In this document: piece by piece, positions 1 to 6,344 of the stretch
How positions within the stretch are numbered: the first letter of the stretch is position 1
Layout: every line of letters begins with the position of its first letter
DNA from: CAYRIF01 sp964424205
GTDB taxonomy: Bacteria > Bacteroidota > Bacteroidia > Cytophagales > Cyclobacteriaceae
DNA length: 8,172 nucleotides
Direction of reading: 5' to 3'
NCBI GenBank assembly: GCA_964424205.1
Contig: CAYRIF010000172.1
Span: 1 to 8,172, forward strand
Made by a program: the position numbers and the translations under genes
Notes under the pieces: model-generated
Seen by the model: the letters and a program-made list of their open reading frames with translations, nothing else
What the model was told of the DNA's origin: nothing
Database searches by the model: none

Positions 1-1650
1 TTTATAAATTTTTTATTGATAATATGTAATAAATTACTGTAATCACTCCAATCTAAAACCTCACCAATAGTTAAAGGTAGTAATGCTTTTTGAAACAATG
101 ATGCTCTCCTTTCCTTTACAATAGGCAAAAAGAATAGCAGCTTATCAAAAAATCCAATTCTTTTTTTTGCACCATTTAACTTTTCTTCTGAAGCTATTAA
201 CTTTTTATGCTCACTTTCCAAGTCTATCCTTTTTTTAGCGATTAAATCTATAGCTTTGGTAAGTGCATCCACATCTAATGCTTTAACCAATAGATTTTCT
301 AATGCAATTGCAGATTGCAAATGGTCATGTATATCTGCTACGGTGCTGTTAAGTTTATCAAACAAAAATTGTTTACACCCTTCTATGTTTTTATTACTTT
401 CATACTCTAAAGAGAATTTTCCTAAATAGAAGTCTCTTAACCCTTCATAGTCCTTATCCTCATAGCTTTTCATAAAACCGTTACCTATTGGGCTTTCAAA
501 TTTTGAATACTTTGAGTATTTACTAGAAGAAAAGTATAAGCCAAATGAATCTAAATCAGGTAGCCAACGGCTAGAAAAATTATTACATTTCTCCTCTTTC
601 TCTTTGAAACTATCTAATATATTAGTGATGGCTTGATTGTTTGTGGAGCTTGCCATAAGCAGATAGGGCGGCTGTTTTTTGATAACGCTCTCTACCACTA
701 GATTAGCAACTACCGACTGTAGCAAGGTGGTTTTCCCTGTTCCAGGTGGACCATTTACTGCTAATACGTCACCATTCTCTAATTTTGTAAATGCACATAT
801 ACTTTCTCTTTGTGTTTTCGAAAGTGGAAAATCCCCTTTCATTTGACCTAAGTGGTTCTTATTTCTCTGTATTTCCTGTTCCGTGGGTATCGAAATTGAC
901 AATGCTGTCTCATTGCCAATAAATTTATTAAAGAGAGAATTTTGAGGTTTAATTTCAATTATCTTATCATAGAGATTTCGGATATTGGAAGTTAGGTTAC
1001 GCTTAGTGCCGTTTTTTACATAAATCTCCTTTTCCAATGCTGTATTAAATTCTTCAAAATCCTTGCCTGTTACTTCTTTGAAAAATAACTCGCATTTATC
1101 CCAATATTCTGTCCAATCCTTGGTCACAAAACTCATTTTTTCTAAATCCTTATCAACTTTTCCTATTGATGCTACACGATAATAATTACTTGGATTTGGG
1201 GTTAAATATTCCCTTACAAAAAAAGGATTTTCTTCACTTGGATAAAGATTTCCTTGCCTATCAATTCTAGCCGGCATCCAAAATGGATAGACAACTTGGC
1301 TTTCCTTTCGGTCTTGTTTTGCATGCTCAAAATCAAAAGTTGCTTTGCATGGACATATGTCAACAGCTATAGTTTTAACTTCTTTCTTTACATTTGCATT
1401 TTTCCAAAGAATTTCTTTTCGAATATCTGGCACTTTATTGATAAAATAGTTATCAACTTTAATAACATCATAGGTGTTAACATTAATCTTCTTTCTGTCT
1501 GCATCCGCAAGTGTATTTTTCCAATATTTAAGCCAGCCCAAATTACCTTGATTTATATCTGTTCTTAATTCAAATTTTCATTAATACCATAGTTATGGTC
1601 TCTTCATATAATTTATTTTTTTGTAGTGAATTATATTGAAGCGCCATCAT
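1..1650 (-). CDS. Superfamily 1 (DNA2/UPF1-like) helicase/ATPase, N-terminal part, cut by window edge, apparent frameshift near the start
   Basis: The frame covering 1577 down to 1 is open on the minus strand and continues past the left edge. It encodes a P-loop motif, GPPGTGKTT, with the lysine codon at 732-734 (about residue 306). A Q-motif-like stretch (FPLSKTQRES) lies just before it, and a motif-Ia-like SSTNNQAITNIL follows it; this order is typical of SF1B helicases that translocate on DNA or RNA. A lysine/glutamate-rich helical stretch (about 140-270) may be a coiled coil. Motifs II-VI, including the Walker B acid, lie outside the window, so activity cannot be judged. The conserved-looking N-terminus (YWKNTLADADR, about 1490-1530) has no ATG in its own frame. 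Tandem ATGs at 1650 and 1647 open another frame that ends at TGA 1570-1572; deleting one A from the AAAA at 1575-1578 joins the two. The start at 1650 lies 4 bases beyond the toxin stop, which suggests an operon. The family call is firm and the exact start is uncertain. Confidence 0.8.
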
Positions 1651-1654
1651 TACT

Positions 1655-2452
1655 TTAGCTTGGAGAAATTATTTTAATTGTCCTTTCTAATTCTGATTTT
1701 GTTAGTGGTTTCCCAAATTTTTCATTAAAGGCTACCGCAAGTGCCTTTTTTACATCAGCAGTTTTCTTATCCGTATAATTATTCTCGTTATGAAATTTTA
1801 CCGCAAGTTGGACAACTATATCAGTCTCTAGCTGATTGATGGCTTTTGGTATATCCTTTTTAATTGTCTTCCAACTGATATTAGAAATAGAAACAAATTG
1901 ATTGTCACGCTTAGCGTTATCTTCCGCATCTACAAAATAAGTCAAAGCCATTTTTGCTTGCCCAATATGATCTACAAAATATTTTTTTTGATAAGCCTGC
2001 ATGATTTCCAGTAAGGGATATTCTTGAATGAGCTGATGGAGGTCATAGAAATCCTTTCTAGAACCCCTTCCAATAATTGCTTTTATTTTCATAGCACCAA
2101 TATCAAGAGGACTAGCAAGCCGGACACCTTCAAAAATTTCTATTTCCAAAAGAGTCTTAAAAGGATAGTTTAATAAATCCACTTTAATACCATCAATATA
2201 ACCAAACACACCTACACCACTTATTGAAAGTGATTCATACCTTGCTCCAAAAGATTTTTTTAATTTTTTATTTAAATTGAAAGATACATCTTCATCAAAG
2301 TCTCTTTCAACAAATAAATCTAAGTCTATGGATGTTCTGTGGTTATACCTTAATGCCAGGTTAGTTCCTCCTACTAAATAATGGTCTTTTAAATAAGAGA
2401 GCTTCATTAATTCCGATAAAAGCCCTTTCATTTTATCTTCAACTGCTTGCAT
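1655..2452 (-). CDS. AbiEii/AbiGii-family nucleotidyltransferase, putative toxin
   Basis: This 265-residue protein has the signature of the AbiEii nucleotidyltransferases, the toxin half of type IV-like toxin-antitoxin and abortive-infection systems. Visible motifs are LVGGTNLALRY (residues 26-36, with the GGT nucleotide-binding loop), SIDLDLF (41-47, with D43 and D45 as the likely metal-binding acids), a possible third acid D92 in KVDLL, and a downstream basic motif RGSRKDFYDLHQL (129-141) typical of the family. All catalytic residues I would expect appear present. Known family members transfer nucleotides to tRNA or other targets and stop growth; the target here is unknown. The ATG at 2452 lies inside the end of the upstream small gene (14-base overlap), so translation is probably coupled. 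The start codon of the helicase follows the stop by 4 bases. No membrane segment or signal peptide is seen. The family assignment is secure; the toxin role is inferred from family and context. Confidence 0.87.
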   Translation of the reverse strand: MQAVEDKMKGLLSELMKLSYLKDHYLVGGTNLALRYNHRTSIDLDLFVERDFDEDVSFNLNKKLKKSFGARYESLSISGVGVFGYIDGIKVDLLNYPFKTLLEIEIFEGVRLASPLDIGAMKIKAIIGRGSRKDFYDLHQLIQEYPLLEIMQAYQKKYFVDHIGQAKMALTYFVDAEDNAKRDNQFVSISNISWKTIKKDIPKAINQLETDIVVQLAVKFHNENNYTDKKTADVKKALAVAFNEKFGKPLTKSELERTIKIISPS

Positions 2453-2693
2453 TTGCCATTGTTTTATAATAATCCAATATCATCGTTGGAACTCCCATAT
2501 AATTTTTAATTATTACGTATATCTCACTGTATGAAAAGACTGACTGCAAATGCAAAAGTTCTAAATCAGAGCCTCTTTGAACCAGTCTAGCAACAATAAA
2601 TGCTTGATCTCTAATTTCATCTAAGTTGTTAAAGTCTGCATCCCAAAATGTCCTTTTTTGTAGGTATTTTTTATTGAGTTTCTTGATTTTCAT
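2439..2693 (-). CDS. Small DUF6922-like protein, putative antitoxin partner of the AbiEii-like toxin
   Basis: This is an 84-residue protein when started at ATG 2693. It contains TFWDADFNNLDEIRDQ followed by AFIVARLVQRG (residues 15-41), a pattern I associate with DUF6922-type small proteins that precede AbiEii-like genes in Bacteroidota; this is recalled, not searched. The frame remains open upstream to ATG 2726 and GTG 2735 (98 residues), but 2693 is preferred because AGAGGAA lies 6 bases before it (2700-2706), an unusually good ribosome binding site for this lineage, and the downstream protein begins with a normal basic helix (MKIKKLNKKY). The gene overlaps the toxin by 14 bases, the usual antitoxin-first order. 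A palindrome at 2747-2762 lies in front and could be its autoregulatory operator. No DNA-binding helix-turn-helix is obvious, so how it neutralises the toxin or represses cannot be told from the sequence. Confidence 0.7.
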   Translation of the reverse strand: MKIKKLNKKYLQKRTFWDADFNNLDEIRDQAFIVARLVQRGSDLELLHLQSVFSYSEIYVIIKNYMGVPTMILDYYKTMANASS

Positions 2694-2746
2694 CTTAATT
2701 TCCTCTTCGTTCAAGAATATAGCCATTTTCAACACACAGAAATACT

Positions 2747-2762
2747 ATTATGGTCTCATAAT
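2747..2762. promoter_or_regulatory. 16-bp palindrome upstream of the toxin-antitoxin genes, possible operator
   Basis: The sequence ATTATG-GTCT-CATAAT is a perfect 6-bp inverted repeat with a 4-base spacer, 53 bases before the preferred antitoxin ATG. Toxin-antitoxin operons are often autorepressed through such sites. A weak Bacteroidota-like -7 box (TATTTCTG, minus strand, 2737-2744) and a TTTG (2768-2771) flank it, but the 23-base gap between them is longer than usual. Six-base arms can arise by chance in AT-rich DNA, so this is only a candidate. Confidence 0.3.
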
Positions 2763-2836
2763 TTACCCAAAAACATTCTCATTTCCAATAAATTCAACCA
2801 AATACTTCTGGATAGTTCTATTAACAAAATTAGCTA

Positions 2837-3418
2837 TTAATATTTTTTAGCAGCCACTATCAGCCCTGTTGACCAATTCATTTTAGTCAAATTAAAATCT
2901 TCTCTACCTTCCAAATATTCCACTAATCCATTAACATTTTCTTGATGCCCATCAGGCCAGTTTGGTTGTGCCATCATATCATCAATCACGTACAACCCTC
3001 CCACTTTCAACAAGTCCAGCGTTTCATTTAACACACTATACTTACCCGGCCATGCATCGGCAAATATAAGGTCAAATTTTTTTCCTTTGTAATTCTTTAT
3101 CCATGAACTTCCATCATCACATACAATCTCTACCCTTTCATCTTTTCCGAAATATCCTTCAGCAATTTCAGTCAATTTCGGATCATTGTCAACAGTGATT
3201 AATGTAGATTCTGAATCCATTCCATCAATCATCCAAGATAGCGAAAGCCCTATACCAGTACCTAATTCCAGTAGACGGGACTTAGGCCTAGAAGTGATTA
3301 GTGTTTTCAAAAAAGAACCAATATATAAATCAGAGGGCATTGTAAATCCAATTTCCATTGATTTAAGCTCAATTTCGGAATGCATTTTTGGTTTGTTAAG
3401 AATATTTGATTCTCTCAT
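2837..3418 (-). CDS. Class I SAM-dependent methyltransferase, O-methyltransferase-like
   Basis: This 193-residue Rossmann-fold methyltransferase shows the SAM-binding glycine loop LLELGTGIGLSLSW (residues 49-62), the acidic ribose-binding strand end TVDNDP (75-80), DDGSSW after strand 3 (101-106), FDLIFADAWPGKY (115-127) in the motif IV position, and VGGLYVIDDM (139-148). The paired aspartates at 121 and 146-147, and the order of motifs, resemble the small catechol/caffeoyl-CoA-type O-methyltransferases, which use acidic residues to hold a metal. Substrate cannot be inferred. Length is normal for a single domain, and it appears cytosolic. ATG 3418 is the first in frame, followed by a short polar leader; M12 is an alternative. 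The gene stands alone, with a hairpin separating it from leuC on one side and about 140 bases before the toxin-antitoxin genes on the other. It may be passenger cargo of the accessory block rather than part of leucine synthesis. Confidence 0.82.
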   Translation of the reverse strand: MRESNILNKPKMHSEIELKSMEIGFTMPSDLYIGSFLKTLITSRPKSRLLELGTGIGLSLSWMIDGMDSESTLITVDNDPKLTEIAEGYFGKDERVEIVCDDGSSWIKNYKGKKFDLIFADAWPGKYSVLNETLDLLKVGGLYVIDDMMAQPNWPDGHQENVNGLVEYLEGREDFNLTKMNWSTGLIVAAKKY

Positions 3419-3440
3419 AATCTTTATCCCATTTTATTAC

Positions 3441-3473
3441 AGACCTACTAGGTTTCCAAAAACTAGTAGGTCT
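3441..3473 (-). terminator. Perfect 11-bp inverted repeat after leuC, hairpin terminator or processing site
   Basis: AGACCTACTAG (3441-3451) and CTAGTAGGTCT (3463-3473) are exact reverse complements. Inside, after one G-A mismatch, three more A-T pairs can form (3453-3455 with 3459-3461), leaving a 3-base loop. It begins 10 bases after the leuC stop, so it would sit at the 3' end of the leu transcript. There is no strong T run on either side, so it could be a factor-dependent terminator, an RNA-stability hairpin or a dispersed intergenic palindrome of the kind common in this phylum. Confidence 0.65.
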
Positions 3474-3482
3474 AATTTGCGC

Positions 3483-4889
3483 TTAATTTATATACATTTC
3501 CCTAGGGTCGGTAATATACCCAGCAATCGCAGTAGCCGCAGCCGTCAGCGGACTGGCCAACAATGTTCTTGCTCCTTGCCCTTGCCTCCCTTCAAAATTT
3601 CTATTAGAGGTGGATACGCAATATTCGCCCTTTGGCACTTTGTCTTCGTTCATTCCCAAACATGCCGAACAGCCTGGCTCTCTTAATTCAAAACCCGCTT
3701 CCTCCAAAATTTTGTCCAATCCCTCGTCAATAATCTGCTGTCTCACTTTTACTGAACCAGGTACAATCAATGCATTGATATTGTCAGCCTTTTTCTTTCC
3801 CTTTACAAAGCTGCTTACCAACCTAAAATCCTCTATTCTTGAGTTTGTACAGCTCCCTATAAAAATATAGTTGACTGTTTTACCTAATAAATGACTACCC
3901 GGATGCAAATCCATGTAGGCTAAAGATTTCGAGAACGATGCCTCATTACTATCCCCTACTGTTTCATCAAAGCTAGGAACGGTCGCAGTGATTTTCATGC
4001 CCATTCCAGGATTGGTACCGTAGGTAATCATGGGCGTGATGTCTGCAGCATCAAAAATAATTTCTTTATCAAATTTTGCCTCATCATCTGATTTCAAGGT
4101 TTTCCAATAAGTCACTGCATTGTCAAATTGCGCTCCTTTTGGTGCAAATTCTCTACCTTCTACATAGTCAAAGGTCGTTTGGTCTGGGGCAATCATTCCA
4201 CCCCTTGCCCCTAATTCTATGCTCATATTACAGACGGTCATCCGGGCTTCCATTGACAAATTACGGATTGTCGAACCAGCAAATTCTACAAAATAACCTG
4301 TACCACCAGATGCTGAAATTTTAGAGATGATATACAATACAATATCTTTTGACAGCACTCCTTTTTCCAGCACGCCATCTATGGTGATGCGCATGGTCTT
4401 AGGCTTATTTTGCAATACACATTGACTTGCAAAAACTTGCTCAACTTCACTCGTACCAATACCAAATGCAATGCTTCCAAATGCACCATGGGTAGAAGTA
4501 TGGCTATCGCCACAAACCATGGTCATTCCTGGTTGCGTCACGCCTAGTTCCGGTCCTATTACATGAACAATCCCTTGATATGGATGCCCCAAACCATATA
4601 ATTCAATACCATGATGTTTGCAATTTTCTGTGAGTTTATTCACCTGCTGCCTCCCTAGCAATTCCTTGATTGGTAAATGCTGGTCTTTGGTTGGCACGTT
4701 ATGGTCAGCCGTGGCTACAATTTTATCTTTCCTAAATATGGGTATCCCTCTTTTTTCGATCCCTGCAAATGCCTGTGGACTTGTCACCTCATGTATTAAG
4801 TGCTTATCAATATACAAGAGATCGGTTCTCCCACTAATATTGGTCACCACATGTGCATCCCATACTTTGTCAAATAATGTTTTTGCCAT
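3483..4889 (-). CDS. leuC: 3-isopropylmalate dehydratase large subunit
   Basis: LeuC, with LeuD, isomerises 2-isopropylmalate to 3-isopropylmalate, the second step of leucine synthesis, in the cytosol. The protein is aconitase-fold and shows VCGDSHTSTHGAFG (about residues 125-138), the substrate and fold signature, and the three [4Fe-4S] cysteines: C347 in IGSCTNSR, and C407 and C410 in GCSACLGMN. These numbers equal those of E. coli LeuC when the start is ATG 4889 (MAKTLFDKVWDAHVV), which also matches the family N-terminus and gives the normal length of 468 residues. The frame stays open upstream to a TTG at 4973, but that extension would run through a strong hairpin and encodes an unrelated Tyr-rich stretch, so it is rejected; ATG 4895 is a close alternative. 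leuA lies upstream. The leuD subunit, normally next door, is absent downstream. Confidence 0.97.
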   Translation of the reverse strand: MAKTLFDKVWDAHVVTNISGRTDLLYIDKHLIHEVTSPQAFAGIEKRGIPIFRKDKIVATADHNVPTKDQHLPIKELLGRQQVNKLTENCKHHGIELYGLGHPYQGIVHVIGPELGVTQPGMTMVCGDSHTSTHGAFGSIAFGIGTSEVEQVFASQCVLQNKPKTMRITIDGVLEKGVLSKDIVLYIISKISASGGTGYFVEFAGSTIRNLSMEARMTVCNMSIELGARGGMIAPDQTTFDYVEGREFAPKGAQFDNAVTYWKTLKSDDEAKFDKEIIFDAADITPMITYGTNPGMGMKITATVPSFDETVGDSNEASFSKSLAYMDLHPGSHLLGKTVNYIFIGSCTNSRIEDFRLVSSFVKGKKKADNINALIVPGSVKVRQQIIDEGLDKILEEAGFELREPGCSACLGMNEDKVPKGEYCVSTSNRNFEGRQGQGARTLLASPLTAAATAIAGYITDPREMYIN

Positions 4890-4942
4890 TGTCATTTTTT
4901 TACAATAATAGTAATTTATTAATATGCTATACCCTAGAAAAA

Positions 4943-4968
4943 ATTCCCCCCTAACCACAGGGGGGAAT
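4943..4968 (-). terminator. GC-rich hairpin with T run in the leuC leader, intrinsic terminator or attenuator
   Basis: ATTCCCCCC (4943-4951) and GGGGGGAAT (4960-4968) form a 9-bp perfect stem with an 8-base loop. Read on the minus strand, the stem is followed by AATTTTTTC, the layout of an intrinsic terminator acting in the leuA-to-leuC direction. It sits 53 bases before the leuC start. It either ends the leuA transcript or controls read-through into leuC. No leader peptide rich in leucine codons was evident. Confidence 0.7.
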
Positions 4969-5021
4969 AACAAACAACCAAAACTTGCTTATCTATAAAA
5001 TAGCGTTTTAAACAAGTTTGA

Positions 5022-5046
5022 AAAAAGGTCAAACCAAAACCTTTTT
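5022..5046 (-). terminator. A/T-rich hairpin directly after leuA
   Basis: AAAAAGGT (5022-5029) and ACCTTTTT (5039-5046) are exact reverse complements with a 9-base loop, starting 2 bases after the leuA stop. On the minus strand the descending arm ends in six Ts. The stem is weak because only three pairs contain G-C. It may be a minor or bidirectional terminator placed before the stronger hairpin. Confidence 0.35.
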
Positions 5047-5048
5047 CT

Positions 5049-6206
5049 TTAGGAAACCATTTCCAAACTACTCACTAATGATTCCAAATCTTTTTCATCT
5101 ATCTGTTTTTTCTGATCCGCCAATGCTAAAAACTTCATATAAATAGGCTCCATTTCGTTTTTTGCGTATATATATCCTAAATCATCAAGTTTATGCCGTA
5201 AAGCCGCCCGTCCACTTCGTGCCGTTAAAATAATTTCTGAGCCTCCTGCTCCTACATCGGCCGGATCAATAATTTCATAGTTTTCTCTATGTTTCAAAAA
5301 GCCATCTTGATGTATTCCTGATGAATGCGCAAAGGCATTTCTTCCCACAATTGCTTTGTTAGGCTGTACCGGCATGCGCATCAGTCTAGAGACCATTTTA
5401 CTCATCGGGATAATTCTCTTGGTATCAATACCTGTTTCCAAATTCAAATATGGGTGGCTTTTCAGTATCATCACTACTTCCTCTAAAGAAGTGTTTCCTG
5501 CTCGTTCGCCAATGCCATTAAGTGTCACCTCCACCTGTCTTGCACCATTTTGTAGCCCTGCGATTGAGTTAGCCGTTGCCAAACCTAAATCGTTGTGACA
5601 GTGTACCGAGATAATTGCCTTATCAATATTTGGCACATTATTCATCAAGTGATTAATTCTTTCTCCAAAACTATTCGGTAGCGTATACCCTGTTGTATCT
5701 GGTATATTAATTACCGTTGCACCGGCGTCAATAACAGACTCTACCATTTTTGAAAGAAAATCTATGTCTGCTCTACCCGCATCTTCTGCATAAAACTCAA
5801 CGTCATCAACATATTTTCGAGCATACTTTACCGCTGCTACTCCTTGTTCTAGCACCTTTTCTCTAGTGGACTTCAGTTTATGCTGAATATGGATGTCTGA
5901 GCTTCCAATTCCCGTGTGAATTCTTTTTCTTTTGGCATATTTGAGTGCCTGCGCTGCTAGGTTTATGTCCATTGTTACGGCACGTGTCAAAGCGCAGATG
6001 ACAGGATTACTTACTGCTTGAGAAATCTCAACAACAGAGTTAAAGTCTCCAGGACTAGACGCTGGGAATCCTGCTTCAATTACATCAACCCCCAGTTCTT
6101 CAAGTCCTTTTGCAACTTCTATTTTCTCCTTGGTATTTAACTGACAACCAGGGACTTGCTCACCATCTCTAAGTGTCGTATCAAAAATTTGTATTCGATC
6201 TGCCAT
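5049..6206 (-). CDS. leuA: 2-isopropylmalate synthase, short form lacking the regulatory domain
   Basis: LeuA condenses 2-ketoisovalerate with acetyl-CoA to give 2-isopropylmalate, the committed step of leucine synthesis. The TIM-barrel signature FDTTLRDGEQ (residues 8-17) supplies the first metal aspartate (D14). HCHNDLGLA (202-210) supplies the two metal histidines H202 and H204. GIGERAGN (231-238) and the HSSGIHQDG loop (294-302) complete the active site. At 385 residues it has the catalytic barrel and linker but not the roughly 120-residue C-terminal dimer domain through which leucine inhibits the long form; the natural stop follows a clean ending with no decay. Homocitrate synthase and (R)-citramalate synthase are relatives, but the neighbouring leuC favours LeuA. 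ATG 6206 gives the typical start MADRIQIFDTTLRDGEQ. leuC follows after 159 bases containing two hairpins. A divergent gene lies upstream, with candidate promoters in the gap. Confidence 0.93.
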   Translation of the reverse strand: MADRIQIFDTTLRDGEQVPGCQLNTKEKIEVAKGLEELGVDVIEAGFPASSPGDFNSVVEISQAVSNPVICALTRAVTMDINLAAQALKYAKRKRIHTGIGSSDIHIQHKLKSTREKVLEQGVAAVKYARKYVDDVEFYAEDAGRADIDFLSKMVESVIDAGATVINIPDTTGYTLPNSFGERINHLMNNVPNIDKAIISVHCHNDLGLATANSIAGLQNGARQVEVTLNGIGERAGNTSLEEVVMILKSHPYLNLETGIDTKRIIPMSKMVSRLMRMPVQPNKAIVGRNAFAHSSGIHQDGFLKHRENYEIIDPADVGAGGSEIILTARSGRAALRHKLDDLGYIYAKNEMEPIYMKFLALADQKKQIDEKDLESLVSSLEMVS

Positions 6207-6244
6207 ATCTCTTATATATAATGGGCAATCTAAAAGTATTACTA

Positions 6245-6275
6245 TTGGATTTAAAATAAATATAAATTATATTTA
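6245..6275 (+). promoter_or_regulatory. Candidate promoter for the divergent 516-residue gene
   Basis: TTG (6245-6247) and TATATTTA (6268-6275) are separated by 20 bases, resembling the Bacteroidota -33/-7 arrangement with one mismatch in the -7 box. It overlaps the leuA candidate promoter on the other strand, so the two genes could compete for polymerase. The remainder of the 6207-6344 gap is AT-rich with no other structure seen. Confidence 0.28.
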
Positions 6276-6286
6276 CTGCCTACAAA
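6257..6286 (-). promoter_or_regulatory. Candidate Bacteroidota-type promoter for leuA
   Basis: On the minus strand TTTG (6283-6286) is followed after 18 bases by TATATTTA (6257-6264), one mismatch from the Bacteroidota -7 consensus TAnnTTTG. Transcription would begin about 45 bases before the leuA start. The region is very AT-rich, so such matches can arise by chance. Confidence 0.35.
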
Positions 6287-6344
6287 CATGTATTTAATTA
6301 TTTAACCATCTGATTTTCAGCATTTTAATATACTTATAATTACA

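Noticed and set aside
1254..1568. Plus-strand open frame of 104 codons
   Set aside because: It is antisense to the continuous helicase frame, which has recognisable motifs; the product is Cys/Phe/Ile-rich with no family resemblance.
2694..2735. Longer antitoxin start at GTG 2735 or ATG 2726
   Set aside because: The good Shine-Dalgarno site sits just before ATG 2693; the longer forms cannot be excluded but are less supported.
2766..2840. Minus-strand open stretch of about 23 codons (ending NRTIQKYLVEFIGNENVFG) after the methyltransferase
   Set aside because: It has no start codon and is short enough to be chance; it could be the tail of a decayed gene but nothing supports that.
3186..3686. 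Plus-strand open frame of 166 codons
   Set aside because: It spans the antisense of the methyltransferase start, the hairpin and the leuC end, all better explained on the minus strand.
4890..4973. Upstream extension of leuC from a TTG start
   Set aside because: It would translate through the GC hairpin and add 28 residues not found in the family; the cysteine numbering agrees with E. coli only from ATG 4889.
4981..5019. Inverted repeat AAACTTG / CAAGTTT
   Set aside because: Seven pairs around a 25-base loop in AT-rich DNA is weak, with no terminator or binding-site context.
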